Shown here: piece by piece, positions 53,072 to 62,245 of the stretch
How positions within the stretch are numbered: position 1 is the first letter of the stretch
Layout: every line of letters begins with the position of its first letter
Notes under the pieces: model-generated
Databases searched by the model: none
What the model was told of the DNA's origin: nothing
Seen by the model: the letters and a program-made list of their open reading frames with translations, nothing else
Source of the DNA: Gracilaria gracilis
Taxonomy: Eukaryota; Rhodophyta; Florideophyceae; Gracilariales; Gracilariaceae
Direction: 5' to 3'
Length of the DNA: 64,000 nucleotides
NCBI GenBank assembly: GCA_030374805.1
Contig: JARGSG010000236.1
Coordinates: forward strand, 62,001-126,000
Translations under genes and position numbers: made by a program

Positions 53072-53572
53072 ATGGGAGCGTTTACCAAACTGCTATTGTT
53101 TACGCAGCCACTGCCACCCGGCGTCCAAGGCACCACAGCTCGTTTGTATACCTCTGTGCCAAAGACACCACTGTACGTCGCGAACCCGAACAGACGGCGT
53201 TCCTCACCAAGTGTACGCCGCTCGCGGCAGCAAATACAACTAACCACAAACAAGCAGGAGCAATCAAAATGCGATGAAGCGGACATTGAAGAACAGAAGC
53301 AGAGGGACAAATCGTTAGCTCTACGAGAGTTTAGCAAGGTTTCCACGTTGGCCTTGTTAATTGGGCTGGTACTCTTCTTCTTCGACATCCTTGTATCGCT
53401 CGTGGCGCTTTCTATAGGGTTTGTGTATGCTATTGCGGTTCTTTTCGAAGTTCGTGGCGCTGATGTGCTACTAACGCGCGTCGGCAATGGTGTGTCACGG
53501 CTGTGGAACTTTGGCAAGAAGCGCATCCGTAATGGTCTGCGAGTTTTTCGGAAAGACTTGAAGAATAACTGA
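53072..53572 (+). CDS. Small protein with paired membrane helices, unknown
   Basis: This is a 166-residue, single-exon gene from the ATG at 53072. The N-terminal 70 residues are basic and polar (NPNRRRSSPSVRRSRQQI). They are followed by an acidic and charged helix (CDEADIEEQKQRDKSLALRE). Two closely spaced membrane helices come next (VSTLALLIGLVLFFFDILVS and LVALSIGFVYAIAVLFEV). The C-terminus is amphipathic and basic (KKRIRNGLRVFRKDLK). The N-terminus could target an organelle. The gene is convergent with the cyclase gene, 400 bases apart. No family recognised. Confidence 0.6.
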   Translation: MGAFTKLLLFTQPLPPGVQGTTARLYTSVPKTPLYVANPNRRRSSPSVRRSRQQIQLTTNKQEQSKCDEADIEEQKQRDKSLALREFSKVSTLALLIGLVLFFFDILVSLVALSIGFVYAIAVLFEVRGADVLLTRVGNGVSRLWNFGKKRIRNGLRVFRKDLKNN

Positions 53573-53975
53573 ACTGTTGGTACATGAAACGCCTCGTTTA
53601 AAAAGAACTATGAACACATATGTATGTAAAACAAAAAGCTTTGAACCTTTGTGCTTGAGATGACTAGGTCCAAAATACCGTTGTATGCATCCCGCAGCGA
53701 AAATGGGAAGGAAAGGGGAAAAAAAAGACAGCCATCAAAACCCCACGACTTAGGAATAGACAGACGAAGCGAACTCGCAGTGAAGACAAAAACGCCACGA
53801 ACGCACGATCCTCTCCAAAACTGTTCCGAATGAGGCACTCATGAAGCCGATGAAGAAAAGCCTTAGCACAAAATCAAGCAAAAAAGGGAGAAGCATAGAT
53901 ACCCAAGGGTATATTAATCGTAAGCACGGACAGTGCAGATTTTTGATACAACGATTCCGGAGAATTGATTCAATG

Positions 53976-55286
53976 TCACATGCTGATGGCATTGAGATCT
54001 TTGACGGCGGCGCCAGGATGGAGTTCAAGCGCGAGAGCAATGATAGCCTTCAAATCCTCCTCCTTGACCTCATTGACAAAGCCATGGGAGCCGATGTTGC
54101 CCTTGACAAGCGGCATGCGAAGCTTGCCGTGTCGGTGTTCAATGCCATCAGCAATGGCCTTGGTGAGCAGTTTAAGAGTACAAGCCGAATTCCAAGTTGG
54201 TAATTGTAAACTTCTCATAGCGGCGAACACACGGTTTCGCACTTGAGTGGAAATCCAACCTTTTCGGTGAGAGAGCAAAATGCATAAAAAGCCATCAATA
54301 CTAACTGCTTCGCCGTGCATGACGGGGGTCTTGGCCTGCATCTCGAGAATCTTGCTGAAGGTATGTCCATAGTCCACACATCGTTCAAGATGGTGTTCCC
54401 ACAAATTGGGTCCCAGTTCCTCCAACATGATCTGGATGGACAGCTCAATGACACGGTCGGCGACGTGGTCATTGGACTGGAAGCGTTGCTCGATGAGGCG
54501 TGCGCCATGCTGCTCTAGTAAGGAGAAGAGCTCGGCGCTGCGAACGAGCGCGAGCTTCATGATTTCGCCCATGCCATTGATGAGGTTGCGTTGGTCCTGC
54601 GTGCGGATGAAGGACTTGTCCAACAGCGCTGCAATCGGGGGATAGAAGGAGCCCACGCGGTTCTTGAGCCCGCCAAGCGTGGGGTGATGCCAGTCCACGC
54701 CGCACTTGACGCCCACGCTGGCATCGACAATGGACAACAGAGTGGTGGGCACCCGAATGTACGGCACGCCACGGCGATAGCAACTGGCGGCAAAGCCGAC
54801 GATATCAAGCACACAGCCGCCTCCAAAGGCGACGATAGGCTCTCTTCTCAGCAAGCCAAACTCACTCAACTGGTTGAGAATGTTCTCGACGGCTGCAAAG
54901 AGCTTGTTCTGCTCCTCGCCACGGATGACTACGAACTTGCACTGCACGCCAAAGTGGTCAAAGTAGTCGATAATGGCGCGCGAATACAGGCGATGCACCT
55001 GCTGATCGATAACGACGAAGCGGCGCTTGTAGCCGGGCGGCATGAAGCGCGTGGCCAGCGCCGGGTTGTGCGGGGACAGAATGTGGTGATGGATCTCAAC
55101 CGAGTACTCCACGGGCAGCTGGTAACAATTGGTCCATCCATGCAGCTTGTGCGGCTGCTGGCGGTCGCCATCGTGTACAAACACGTTGCGCGGCGCGGCA
55201 GGCAACGGACGAGCATCTCTGTGCGGCGCTGCTGCGGCTGTTGGCGTAGCAGTTGCGGCTGCTGCTGCGGTTGCGGCGGGCGCCAT
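53976..55286 (-). CDS. 2-epi-5-epi-valiolone-synthase-like sugar-phosphate cyclase
   Basis: This is a 436-residue member of the dehydroquinate-synthase fold that cyclises sedoheptulose 7-phosphate to C7 cyclitols, using NAD and a metal. Landmarks are the NAD site AFGGGCVLDIVGFAASCYRR (about 153-172), PTTLLSIVDASVGVK (180-194), metal ligands Glu-241 (NGMGEIMKLAL), His-308 (VDYGHTFS) and His-324 (MHGEAVSID), and PNLWEHHLERCVDYGHTFSK. The PNLWE...VDYGHTFS form resembles EEVS rather than the DDG synthases of mycosporine synthesis. VKCGVDWHHPTLGG has a small insertion compared with the usual VKTGVN(H). The start at 55286 follows a long Arg/Ala-rich open frame. The first 35 residues are Ala-rich and could be a targeting peptide. 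No O-methyltransferase or ATP-grasp partner is adjacent. Confidence 0.88.
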   Translation of the reverse strand: MAPAATAAAAATATPTAAAAPHRDARPLPAAPRNVFVHDGDRQQPHKLHGWTNCYQLPVEYSVEIHHHILSPHNPALATRFMPPGYKRRFVVIDQQVHRLYSRAIIDYFDHFGVQCKFVVIRGEEQNKLFAAVENILNQLSEFGLLRREPIVAFGGGCVLDIVGFAASCYRRGVPYIRVPTTLLSIVDASVGVKCGVDWHHPTLGGLKNRVGSFYPPIAALLDKSFIRTQDQRNLINGMGEIMKLALVRSAELFSLLEQHGARLIEQRFQSNDHVADRVIELSIQIMLEELGPNLWEHHLERCVDYGHTFSKILEMQAKTPVMHGEAVSIDGFLCILLSHRKGWISTQVRNRVFAAMRSLQLPTWNSACTLKLLTKAIADGIEHRHGKLRMPLVKGNIGSHGFVNEVKEEDLKAIIALALELHPGAAVKDLNAISM

Positions 55287-55648
55287 GGTGGCTCGGGCGA
55301 GAACAAAGTGGCAACGACGTGGAACGAGCGCGCTCGGGAGCGGCGATGAGGCGCGCCGCGCGGCGCTTTCGCTTTGTACGGGCCGCGCGGTGCGAGCGCC
55401 CAAATTGGTTGCGGCGACACGCGCAAAACGAAAGGCGCACGACGGCCCGCCGCCTCCCGTGTGCGCCGCGGCCACCACTGCGCGCCAAGTGTGCAATTTT
55501 GCACGTGCGCGCTGCGTTGATCGCCGCGCTCCCGCCGCCCACACACATGCGCCTCGCCCTGCGCCGCCGTGGCGCGCGCGCGTGTACGTGTAGAGTCACC
55601 GACGTACCGCCGCCGCGCATCCCCCTTCGCGGGCGCGCGCCCGCCGTC

Positions 55649-55697
55649 GTCCACCTCTGCCGTCGCCCACCTCTGCCGTCGCCCACCTCTGCCGTCG
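55649..55697. repeat. 16-bp tandem repeat, three copies
   Basis: CCACCTCTGCCGTCGC-type units are repeated three times in the GC-rich divergent region between the cyclase and the secreted-protein gene. The first and last copies end GT instead of GC. Confidence 0.85.
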
Positions 55698-55836
55698 TCC
55701 ACCCCCGCCGCCGCCATGCTTCGCGGCTCGCAGCAAAGCTACGCGCGCGCACCGCGCCGCTCACGACGTAAAAGCGGCGGCGGCGGCGCGCCTTGCTGAG
55801 CCGCCACCCGCCGTGTTCCACGCAGACGCGCTCTTG

Positions 55837-55879
55837 CTCGCTCTTCTTCTCGCTCTTCTTCTCGCTCTTCTTCTCGCTC
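55837..55879 (+). repeat. 12-bp pyrimidine tandem repeat in a 5' leader
   Basis: CTCGCTCTTCTT is repeated three times plus a partial copy, ending just four bases before the ATG of the secreted-protein gene. In the upstream frame it would code for a Ser/Leu/Phe repeat, so the longer open frame is probably not translated. Confidence 0.85.
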
Positions 55880-55882
55880 AAG

Positions 55883-56575
55883 ATGGTCATCATGTTGGCT
55901 CGCTCTGTGCTGCTGCTGTGTCTGGCTGCCAGCCTGTGCGCGCGCGCCGCGCTGGGCGCGCGCTCGCCGCCGCCGCCGCCTGATGGCGTGCAGCGGCTGG
56001 GCTACGAGATGGGCTACGAGAACGCCGAGTCGTTCGAGCCCGCCCTTCCGCCCGGCCACGAGCCCGAGATGGGCTGGAATGCCCCGTCGTCCGAGCCGTC
56101 GTTCGGCGCGCCGGCGGCCGCAGCGCCCACGCCAGCGGCAGCAGCAGCGCCCACGCCGATGGCAGCAGCAGCACCCACACCGATGGCAGCAGCAGCACCC
56201 ACGCCGATGGCAGCAGCAGCACCCACGCCCGTGGCAGCAGCGCCCACGCCGGCGGCAGCTCCCACGCCCTTGGCGGCAGCTCCCACGCCCTTGGCGGCAG
56301 CGCCCACGCCCGTGGCACCGTTCTCGCTGCTAGGCGCCGGCACGTCGGTGGTGCTGAGCGACGGCACGGCGGTGTCGTCGGCGGGCGACAACACGGTGTC
56401 GTCGGCCGCCAGCGCGGACGAGGGCGTGGGAGCGGCCAACGCCGCGGACGGCGGCAGCGCGCTGGCCGTGGGCGGGCCGGGGCTGAGCGCGGGGCTGGCC
56501 GGCGTGCTGCCGCCGTCGTTCGGCGCCTTTGGCGGCTTTGGCGCGCTGGCGCCCGCGGCGTCGCCCGACGTGTAG
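55883..56575 (+). CDS. Secreted APTP-repeat protein
   Basis: This is a 230-residue, single-exon protein. The signal peptide is clear (MVIMLARSVLLLCLAASLCA, with cleavage after ARAALG). The mature N-terminus is Pro- and acid-rich. About residues 75-150 are a run of degenerate 'AAAPTP(M/L/V/A)A' units, with around ten repeats of Ala-Pro-Thr-Pro. The C-terminal 80 residues are Gly/Ala/Ser-rich with no cysteine and no obvious anchor. Ala-Pro-Thr-Pro runs resemble hydroxyproline-rich, arabinogalactan-type wall proteins, so a heavily O-glycosylated extracellular matrix role is plausible. The start was chosen at the ATG just after the pyrimidine tandem repeat, where the signal peptide begins. Confidence 0.7.
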   Translation: MVIMLARSVLLLCLAASLCARAALGARSPPPPPDGVQRLGYEMGYENAESFEPALPPGHEPEMGWNAPSSEPSFGAPAAAAPTPAAAAAPTPMAAAAPTPMAAAAPTPMAAAAPTPVAAAPTPAAAPTPLAAAPTPLAAAPTPVAPFSLLGAGTSVVLSDGTAVSSAGDNTVSSAASADEGVGAANAADGGSALAVGGPGLSAGLAGVLPPSFGAFGGFGALAPAASPDV

Positions 56576-56701
56576 CGCCTTGCGCGCGCTCACGTTCTTG
56601 TACAGCCGCCTCCAAGGCGCGAGGCGCGCTTCGCGTTGCTGTGTATATAATTCTTTCTCCACAAGTCACTGCACTGTTGTGCTTGTAAAGGACTTGAGCG
56701 C

Positions 56702-56770
56702 TTGTTGTTGTTGTTGTTGTTGCTGTTGTTGTTGTTGGTGGTGGTGGTAGTGGTGTTGGTGGTGGCGCGC
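56702..56770. repeat. (GTT)n/(GGT)n microsatellite
   Basis: About 20 consecutive GTT, GCT and GGT triplets lie shortly after the stop of the APTP-repeat gene, then grade into a GC-rich stretch. Confidence 0.9.
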
Positions 56771-57017
56771 GAGCGCGTGCGGCGCGCGTGGCGTGTGCTC
56801 TCACGCGCCACCACGTCAGGCGTGTGTCGCGCGCGTGTTGCGTGAACCGTTGTAGCCGCGTCGCGCCCGCAGCGCGCGCCACGCTGCATGTCACGCGCCA
56901 CACACACATTCAACTGACTCGTGTGCGTCTGCGTGCGCTAAAGCGCGCGCGCGCTCCCTCCCAACCGATTGACGGTGAACATCGCCACGCACCGAAAATC
57001 GCTCCTTCTTGCTGCCG

Positions 57018-57080
57018 TCCCCCCCCCCCCACCCCCCCTTCATCCCCCTCCATCCCCTCCATCCCCCCCCTCCCCTCCTT
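57018..57080. repeat. C-rich tract in the 5' leader
   Basis: Runs of 7-13 C residues with few interruptions lie 15-75 bases upstream of the ATG of the CRTAC1-like gene. The opposite strand is G-rich and could fold into G-quadruplexes. Confidence 0.9.
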
Positions 57081-57093
57081 TCACACCCACGCG

Positions 57094-57127
57094 ATGAGCG
57101 CCGCCGCTGCTTTCGCAAAGCTCCTGC

Positions 57128-57167
<40 letters not shown>

Positions 57168-58644
57168 TGGCGTGGCGGCGCAGCTGCGTCCGCGCTTCCG
57201 CGACGTGTCGGCTGCGGTTGGGCTCAATGTCAACAAGCCCAGGCTCAAAAAGTATGGCGGGCCCACCGTGGCCGATCTGGATCGCGACGGCTACCCCGAC
57301 CTCATCTTCTGCCACCACGACGCGGGCTACGCCGACCTATACTTCAACAACCGCGACGGCTCCTTCACGCAGTCCAAGTGGCGCGTGTGGCGCGACACGC
57401 ACGCCATCATCGCCGGCCCCATCTCGCCGTACAACCGCGCCATGCGCTTCGTCATGTCCGTGGGCGGCAATTTTGGGCGCCGACCCACGCGCCCCATCAT
57501 GTTCGAGGTGAACCCCCGCACGCGCCAGATCAGCGACGTCACCGCCAGCGTCGGCTTGGACAAGCAGGGCGGGCGCGGACGTACGGCGTTTTTCATGAGT
57601 ATTTCCGGCAGAAAACATGTCGCATTCCCGGACATTGTGTTCATGAACGCGCAGCCGAAGGGCTTCCGCGCGCCGGACAACTTTGCGTACGAGGCCACGG
57701 GCAATGGCAAGTACAAGCCGCGCTACATGTCCAACTTTGCAGACGATCAGAATTGGTACGGCGGCCTGACCGACCTGGACGGCGACGGGCTGATGGAGAT
57801 TGTGTCGTACTGGAAGCTCAAGGTGTGGAAGATGGTGCGGCCGTACAGGTTTGTCGAAATCTCGGACAGCGTACTGCCGCCGGAGATTGACCGCAGCGGC
57901 GTGGTGGCCGTCGCCGAACTGGACTACGACAACGACGGCGATTTCGATCTGTACGTCGCTCGCACCAAGTCGGGCGACCTCAAGTGGGTGCCCGGCACCG
58001 TGTTCCACGACTACCTGCTGGAGAACCGCAACGGCAAGTATGTGGACGTGAGCGAAAAGGCGCGCATCCCGCGCGGCACCACGTCGAGGGGCGTCACCGT
58101 GGGCGACTTTAACAACGACGGCTACATCGACATCCTGGTGACGCAGTACCGCGCCGCCGATATCATGCTGCTCAACCGGGGTGACGGCACGTTCCGGCGC
58201 GCGGACGGGCTCATCTGGAGACCCAAGTACGTGCGCGGCGACAATGCTGTGGCCGTGGACTACGATAACGACGGGCGCGTGGACCTGATTTCCAGCCAGG
58301 GCGATCAGCATGTGCCCAAGTGGGGCGGCAACTACAAGGTGTTCCGCAACGTGCTGCGCAAGTCGTGGCGTACCAGGTACATCTCGGTGCGGGTTGGCAA
58401 TGCTATCAACTTTAGCGCCACGCCGTTGCATGCTACGGTGCTGGTGGTGGCGGGCAACTTGCGTATGATTCGGCGCGTGGGCGCCAATGGAAACGCTGTG
58501 TCGCACGCGTACCTGGAGACGGTTCACTTTGGACTGGGGTCGAGAAGAAAAGTGGACAAGATCTACGTCAAGTATAGCAGCGGGTATGTGGGGATGGCGA
58601 GGAATGTGCGCGATGGCCGCACCATCGTGATCGGCAGAATATGA
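57094..58644 (+). CDS. Secreted FG-GAP/ASPIC-UnbV protein (CRTAC1-like)
   Basis: This is a 516-residue, single-exon protein. Residues 1-29 are a signal peptide whose core is 12 consecutive leucines coded almost only by CTG. The mature protein is a beta-propeller of FG-GAP/VCBS repeats. Calcium-binding loops are visible in DLDRDGYPDLIF, DLDGDGLMEIVSY, DYDNDGDFDLYVA, DFNNDGYIDILVT and DYDNDGRVDLISS. A C-terminal ASPIC/UnbV module follows (ATVLVVAGNLRMIRRVGANG, then VHFGLGSRRKVDKIYVKYSS). This layout is that of CRTAC1 and related proteins, extracellular and calcium-dependent. GC-rich codon use matches its neighbours. I chose the ATG after the C-rich tract because the signal peptide begins there. 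Confidence 0.9.
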
Positions 58645-58682
58645 TGGGGGGAGGGAGGGAGGGAGGGAGGGAGGGAAGGGGG
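58645..58682. repeat. (GGGA)n tract right after the stop codon
   Basis: GGGAGGGAGGGAGGG and longer runs begin one base after the TGA of the CRTAC1-like gene. On the sense strand they can form several G-quadruplexes in the 3' UTR. Confidence 0.9.
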
Positions 58683-59815
58683 TGTTGATGAGGTTGGTGC
58701 CGTTTTTGTTTTGTTTTTCGTTTCTGTGTTGAGCGCGCAGTCGGGACTGTGGTCGCTTCTCTAGGCGCGACTGTGAGTGTAGATATCTGTGTATCACACG
58801 ATTTGTATCACACGATTTTCATTGTAGATTGCTAAGCTGTAGCAAGCACGCAAGCGCTTTTTCCCAAGCTAAAGGCGCCATATATCTTATTGTATGTAAG
58901 ATACACTTGAAGCTCAGAGCGTAGAGACTTGGGTTGATTCGGCTACAACATCATGTATATATATGTACCTCTGTACTGTAGTGTTCAATGCTACATCTCG
59001 TCAACACACGGTCTCACAGTAGGCGTATCTCACAGTGCGAATCGCACGCGACGGCAAGCGCCGCCGGCCGCGCTGGTGCTGACGCACACATGCTTTTCTC
59101 TTTTTCTCCAACAAGACGCTTTCCGCACACAGCGCCTCTCGTCAAGGCGCAACGCGAGCGCCGCTGTAGAGCTACAAGCAGACGTAGCTTTACATGCACA
59201 GCAGCAAGTGAAAGCTGCGACACAATGAACTGACATTGGTATTATATATTGGAGCGGCGCGCGTTGCTCGCATCGGGAGCGCATGTTGTGGTCAGCACTG
59301 AATGGCATCGGCGCGGTCTCGACTCGAGACTCTCGAGACGCGACGCGCATTCCATCACGCGGCGGCGTGTTACGCAACGCGCGCACGTAAAGTGCGGTCG
59401 AAGCGATGGCAGTTGCTTTTTGGACACTTGAACACGGTGACGCTACCCTTTTGGTGTTGGGCAACACGCTCTCTCGAGCCATGTTGTGCACAATTGTTCA
59501 AGTACGTGTCGAGACTATCGAGTGAAACGACAAGCAACTGCTGTGTGTACCGCAACGGTACATGCTTGTAGCATAGCAGCTTGCTGCAATCTGTTGGAGG
59601 ATTAAAAATGACAAAACAGCGCGCGCTCCCTCTGCATGATTCATACAGCCCAAGTTCATGCAAGCCTGAATTGTGCGCGACTCGGTATATATACCAACGG
59701 TAGACATAGCCGCCATCGGTTGTCAAATATCTCGCGCGTGGTCTCCGCGGTATCTACCGTTGGTACCTTTCTCTACCGGGTGTAGAAACGCGAAGCTACA
59801 CTAGTTGGTCGCCCT
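58683..59815. other. Intergenic DNA with an inverted repeat
   Basis: No gene was seen. A 13-base perfect inverted repeat, TACCAACGGTAGA (59692-59704) and TCTACCGTTGGTA (59753-59765), brackets 48 bases. A TATATATA run directly precedes its first arm. The second hAT element begins about 50 bases further on. Confidence 0.5.
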
Positions 59816-60109
59816 CAGCCCTCTTTCGTTTCGGATTCGGACCACCAAAATCCGAAAAATCCGAATTAAAAAAATCTGAAAATCCGAAAGGAACGCTGTA
59901 AGTTTCATAGAATCTTACAAATTTGCCGCCAAATCTGAACCGAAACAGTAGGCCACAATCAACACCCAGTAAGAACGGTACCACCTTAGCATAATCAACC
60001 CCTCGACGAGTGCTCTGAGCTTGACCCACCACCGAATACACACATCTGCATTAACAGATTGTCACTATCATTCCATACTTTCCACCCGTTCCACCGTTCT
60101 TGCAACACT

Positions 60110-62245
60110 ATGCCTCGCAAACTATCCATTGGCAAAACGAGACGCCCATCTATGTTCTCTACATCACACTGCCGCAAATATGGCTTGGCTATTCTATCCC
60201 GAAATGCAACTACCGGAAACGTTTGCACAGTCGTATGTCGCTTTTGTCAAGCATTTGGACGTGAAGACTCAACGTTTGTGTCTGTTTCGGGTCGTAGAAC
60301 CAAAGTGGTCAAAACATTTACTGCTCCGTTTCGAACCGACAATTACGCTTCTCATCTTCGCACACAGCATAAAGAAAAGTGGGACAAATATCAAAACGCG
60401 ACAGAGGCTAAACAAGAAACATTTTTTGAGTCAGCTGTTCCATACGTCAACACATTAGATGCGCACAGTATAACGCAATCTCAAATTTCTTATGACCTAC
60501 AAAGAGATATTGTCGAAGTAATATTGCCATTGTTGGTTTGTTCGGACAATCGCAATGCAGACCAGAGGATTTTAAAAATGTTTGTGAAACAACCGAATAC
60601 GGAAACCTATGTTCTCACAATTAAGCATCAGAAACAATTTGAACTAGTTCTTGGATATGCTGCTGTGGGAATGTCTTTTCGACAGATATCAAAATCTGTT
60701 CATATAACAAAGGAGCACACTGGAGTTTCACATTTCTCTGGAATCACCGAAAGAAGAGTGAGTGATTATCTCCAAATGTGTGTCGGAATTAACCTTGAAT
60801 TATTGCGCAGAAGCTTATTTACAAAGGATGCTTGGGCGTTTGCAATTGCATTCGATACTGCCACCAACCGTGGTGAAACATTCGTTGATGTTCGAGTTAG
60901 ATTTTTTTGCAAGCATTCTATACAAAATCTACACGTTGTGGCCATTCCATTTCACGAATCTCACACAAATGAGGCTCTTTTTCGTGTGGTTTCATTAGTT
61001 TTCAGTTCACTTGGTGGAACGAATTGGAACGAGAGGCTAATTTCCGTAACAACTGATGGCGCAAGCAACATGACTGGGAGATTTCAAGGCGCTGTTACTA
61101 GGTTTCAGCAATGCGCAAAGCCTGGCTTTTATCGAGTATGGTGTGCAGCCCACCAACTTGATCTTGTTCTTCAAGATGTTTTTGGAACACTCTTGAGAAA
61201 TGACTTCTACTCGGCACTGATTGATATCATTGCTTGGCTTCGACGCCAGTATTCACTGCGAGATAGAATGCGCTCCACCTGCCCGGCTGTGTCATCCACC
61301 AGATGGCTTTCTCTGGGATCGGCGTGTTCTTGGTTGTACTTAAACCGCGAAGAGGTTACAGAGTACGCCGAATCTTGCAACTACGCGTTGCCTACCGTTC
61401 GGTGGTGGGTACTCCTTGCAGGCATAAAGGACTTCTTGCAGGCTGTGAATGAGTGCTTCAAGTTTATTCAAGGAAAGGATGTGGTGCTTTCTACTCAGAA
61501 CAGAAAGATCCACCAGCTAGCTTCAACTATACAGGAATGTTCTGGTTTGATTGGGCCTTTGTCTGGTATGGAGCTCCTATCCGTAGCGTCTAATGAGGAT
61601 TACATTTGTAATGAAGGATGTTATGCAGTTCAAAAATCCACACTCACCTCATTTATCGAAGACCAGGGATATGAAGCATACGAGGAATTCCACAATCTAG
61701 ATGCTACAGAGCAGGATGCTGTTCTCCAGTTTCTTGCAAAGCTTTTCACAATCGCATACATTCGAATCTCTGGATTGTGCGCCGAACGCGATGAACAAAA
61801 CGCCCCAGCAGAAGCGTTGACCCCTCCTGTCCTACCACACGAGTTGGCCGATCTTCGTCCCATGGTGTTTAACAAGCTCGTTCAAAACCAACAAGAGCGA
61901 CTGCGTCTCAACAGCCGTCGCAATATAGAGAAGGTCATACAAATCGAATTCGCTCGATTCCGAAAGTACGTCTTATCGACGGAAAGCGGGGCCGACCAAA
62001 TTGCTGCCGCAAAAAAGCTTCACTCTTTTGAGAGTTCTTGGCGAGGCTTCCGTGGAAAGTATAGGGAGCTCTATCGCTTTGTCGCTGGGCTGGCGACCGT
62101 GTTTCCCGGTACAGCTACCGTAGAATCGGACTTCTCGATAATGAACTGGGAAAAGGACGAATACCGTCAGAGCCTAACGGACGTTTCGCTTGAGGGAATC
62201 CTTCAGGCCAAGCAGCATAAGATTCTTGTTTCTCTAACTAGGTAG
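60110..62245 (+). CDS. hAT transposase, uninterrupted
   Basis: This is a single open frame of 711 residues from the ATG at 60110. The N-terminus has a BED-like finger (CTVVCRFC ... HLRTQHKEKW). The catalytic core shows WAFAIAFDTATNRGETFVDV, VTTDGASNMTGRFQGAV with the acidic residue, YRVWCAAHQLDLVLQDVFG and STRWLSLGSA. The C-terminal hATC region reads FVAGLATVFPGTATVESDFS. No stop or shift interrupts it, and the key residues of the family seem present, so it may be functional. It belongs to a hAT branch with short C-terminal dimerisation domains, unlike the decayed hAT at 13-15.7 kb. The two are not close relatives. Confidence 0.9.
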   Translation: MPRKLSIGKTRRPSMFSTSHCRKYGLAILSRNATTGNVCTVVCRFCQAFGREDSTFVSVSGRRTKVVKTFTAPFRTDNYASHLRTQHKEKWDKYQNATEAKQETFFESAVPYVNTLDAHSITQSQISYDLQRDIVEVILPLLVCSDNRNADQRILKMFVKQPNTETYVLTIKHQKQFELVLGYAAVGMSFRQISKSVHITKEHTGVSHFSGITERRVSDYLQMCVGINLELLRRSLFTKDAWAFAIAFDTATNRGETFVDVRVRFFCKHSIQNLHVVAIPFHESHTNEALFRVVSLVFSSLGGTNWNERLISVTTDGASNMTGRFQGAVTRFQQCAKPGFYRVWCAAHQLDLVLQDVFGTLLRNDFYSALIDIIAWLRRQYSLRDRMRSTCPAVSSTRWLSLGSACSWLYLNREEVTEYAESCNYALPTVRWWVLLAGIKDFLQAVNECFKFIQGKDVVLSTQNRKIHQLASTIQECSGLIGPLSGMELLSVASNEDYICNEGCYAVQKSTLTSFIEDQGYEAYEEFHNLDATEQDAVLQFLAKLFTIAYIRISGLCAERDEQNAPAEALTPPVLPHELADLRPMVFNKLVQNQQERLRLNSRRNIEKVIQIEFARFRKYVLSTESGADQIAAAKKLHSFESSWRGFRGKYRELYRFVAGLATVFPGTATVESDFSIMNWEKDEYRQSLTDVSLEGILQAKQHKILVSLTR

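Noticed and set aside
55890-56909. 339-residue minus-strand frame rich in Arg, Ala and Pro
   Set aside because: It is the antisense shadow of the APTP-repeat gene and the GC-rich spacer; its composition follows from the plus-strand repeats.
53976-58644. A mycosporine or gadusol biosynthesis cluster around the cyclase
   Set aside because: Neighbouring genes encode a two-helix membrane protein, a repeat protein and a propeller; none is an O-methyltransferase, ATP-grasp ligase or NRPS-like enzyme.
57337-58797. 486-residue minus-strand frame opposite the CRTAC1-like gene
   Set aside because: It mirrors conserved FG-GAP codons, is His/Val/Ala-rich as expected for an antisense frame, and has no domain.
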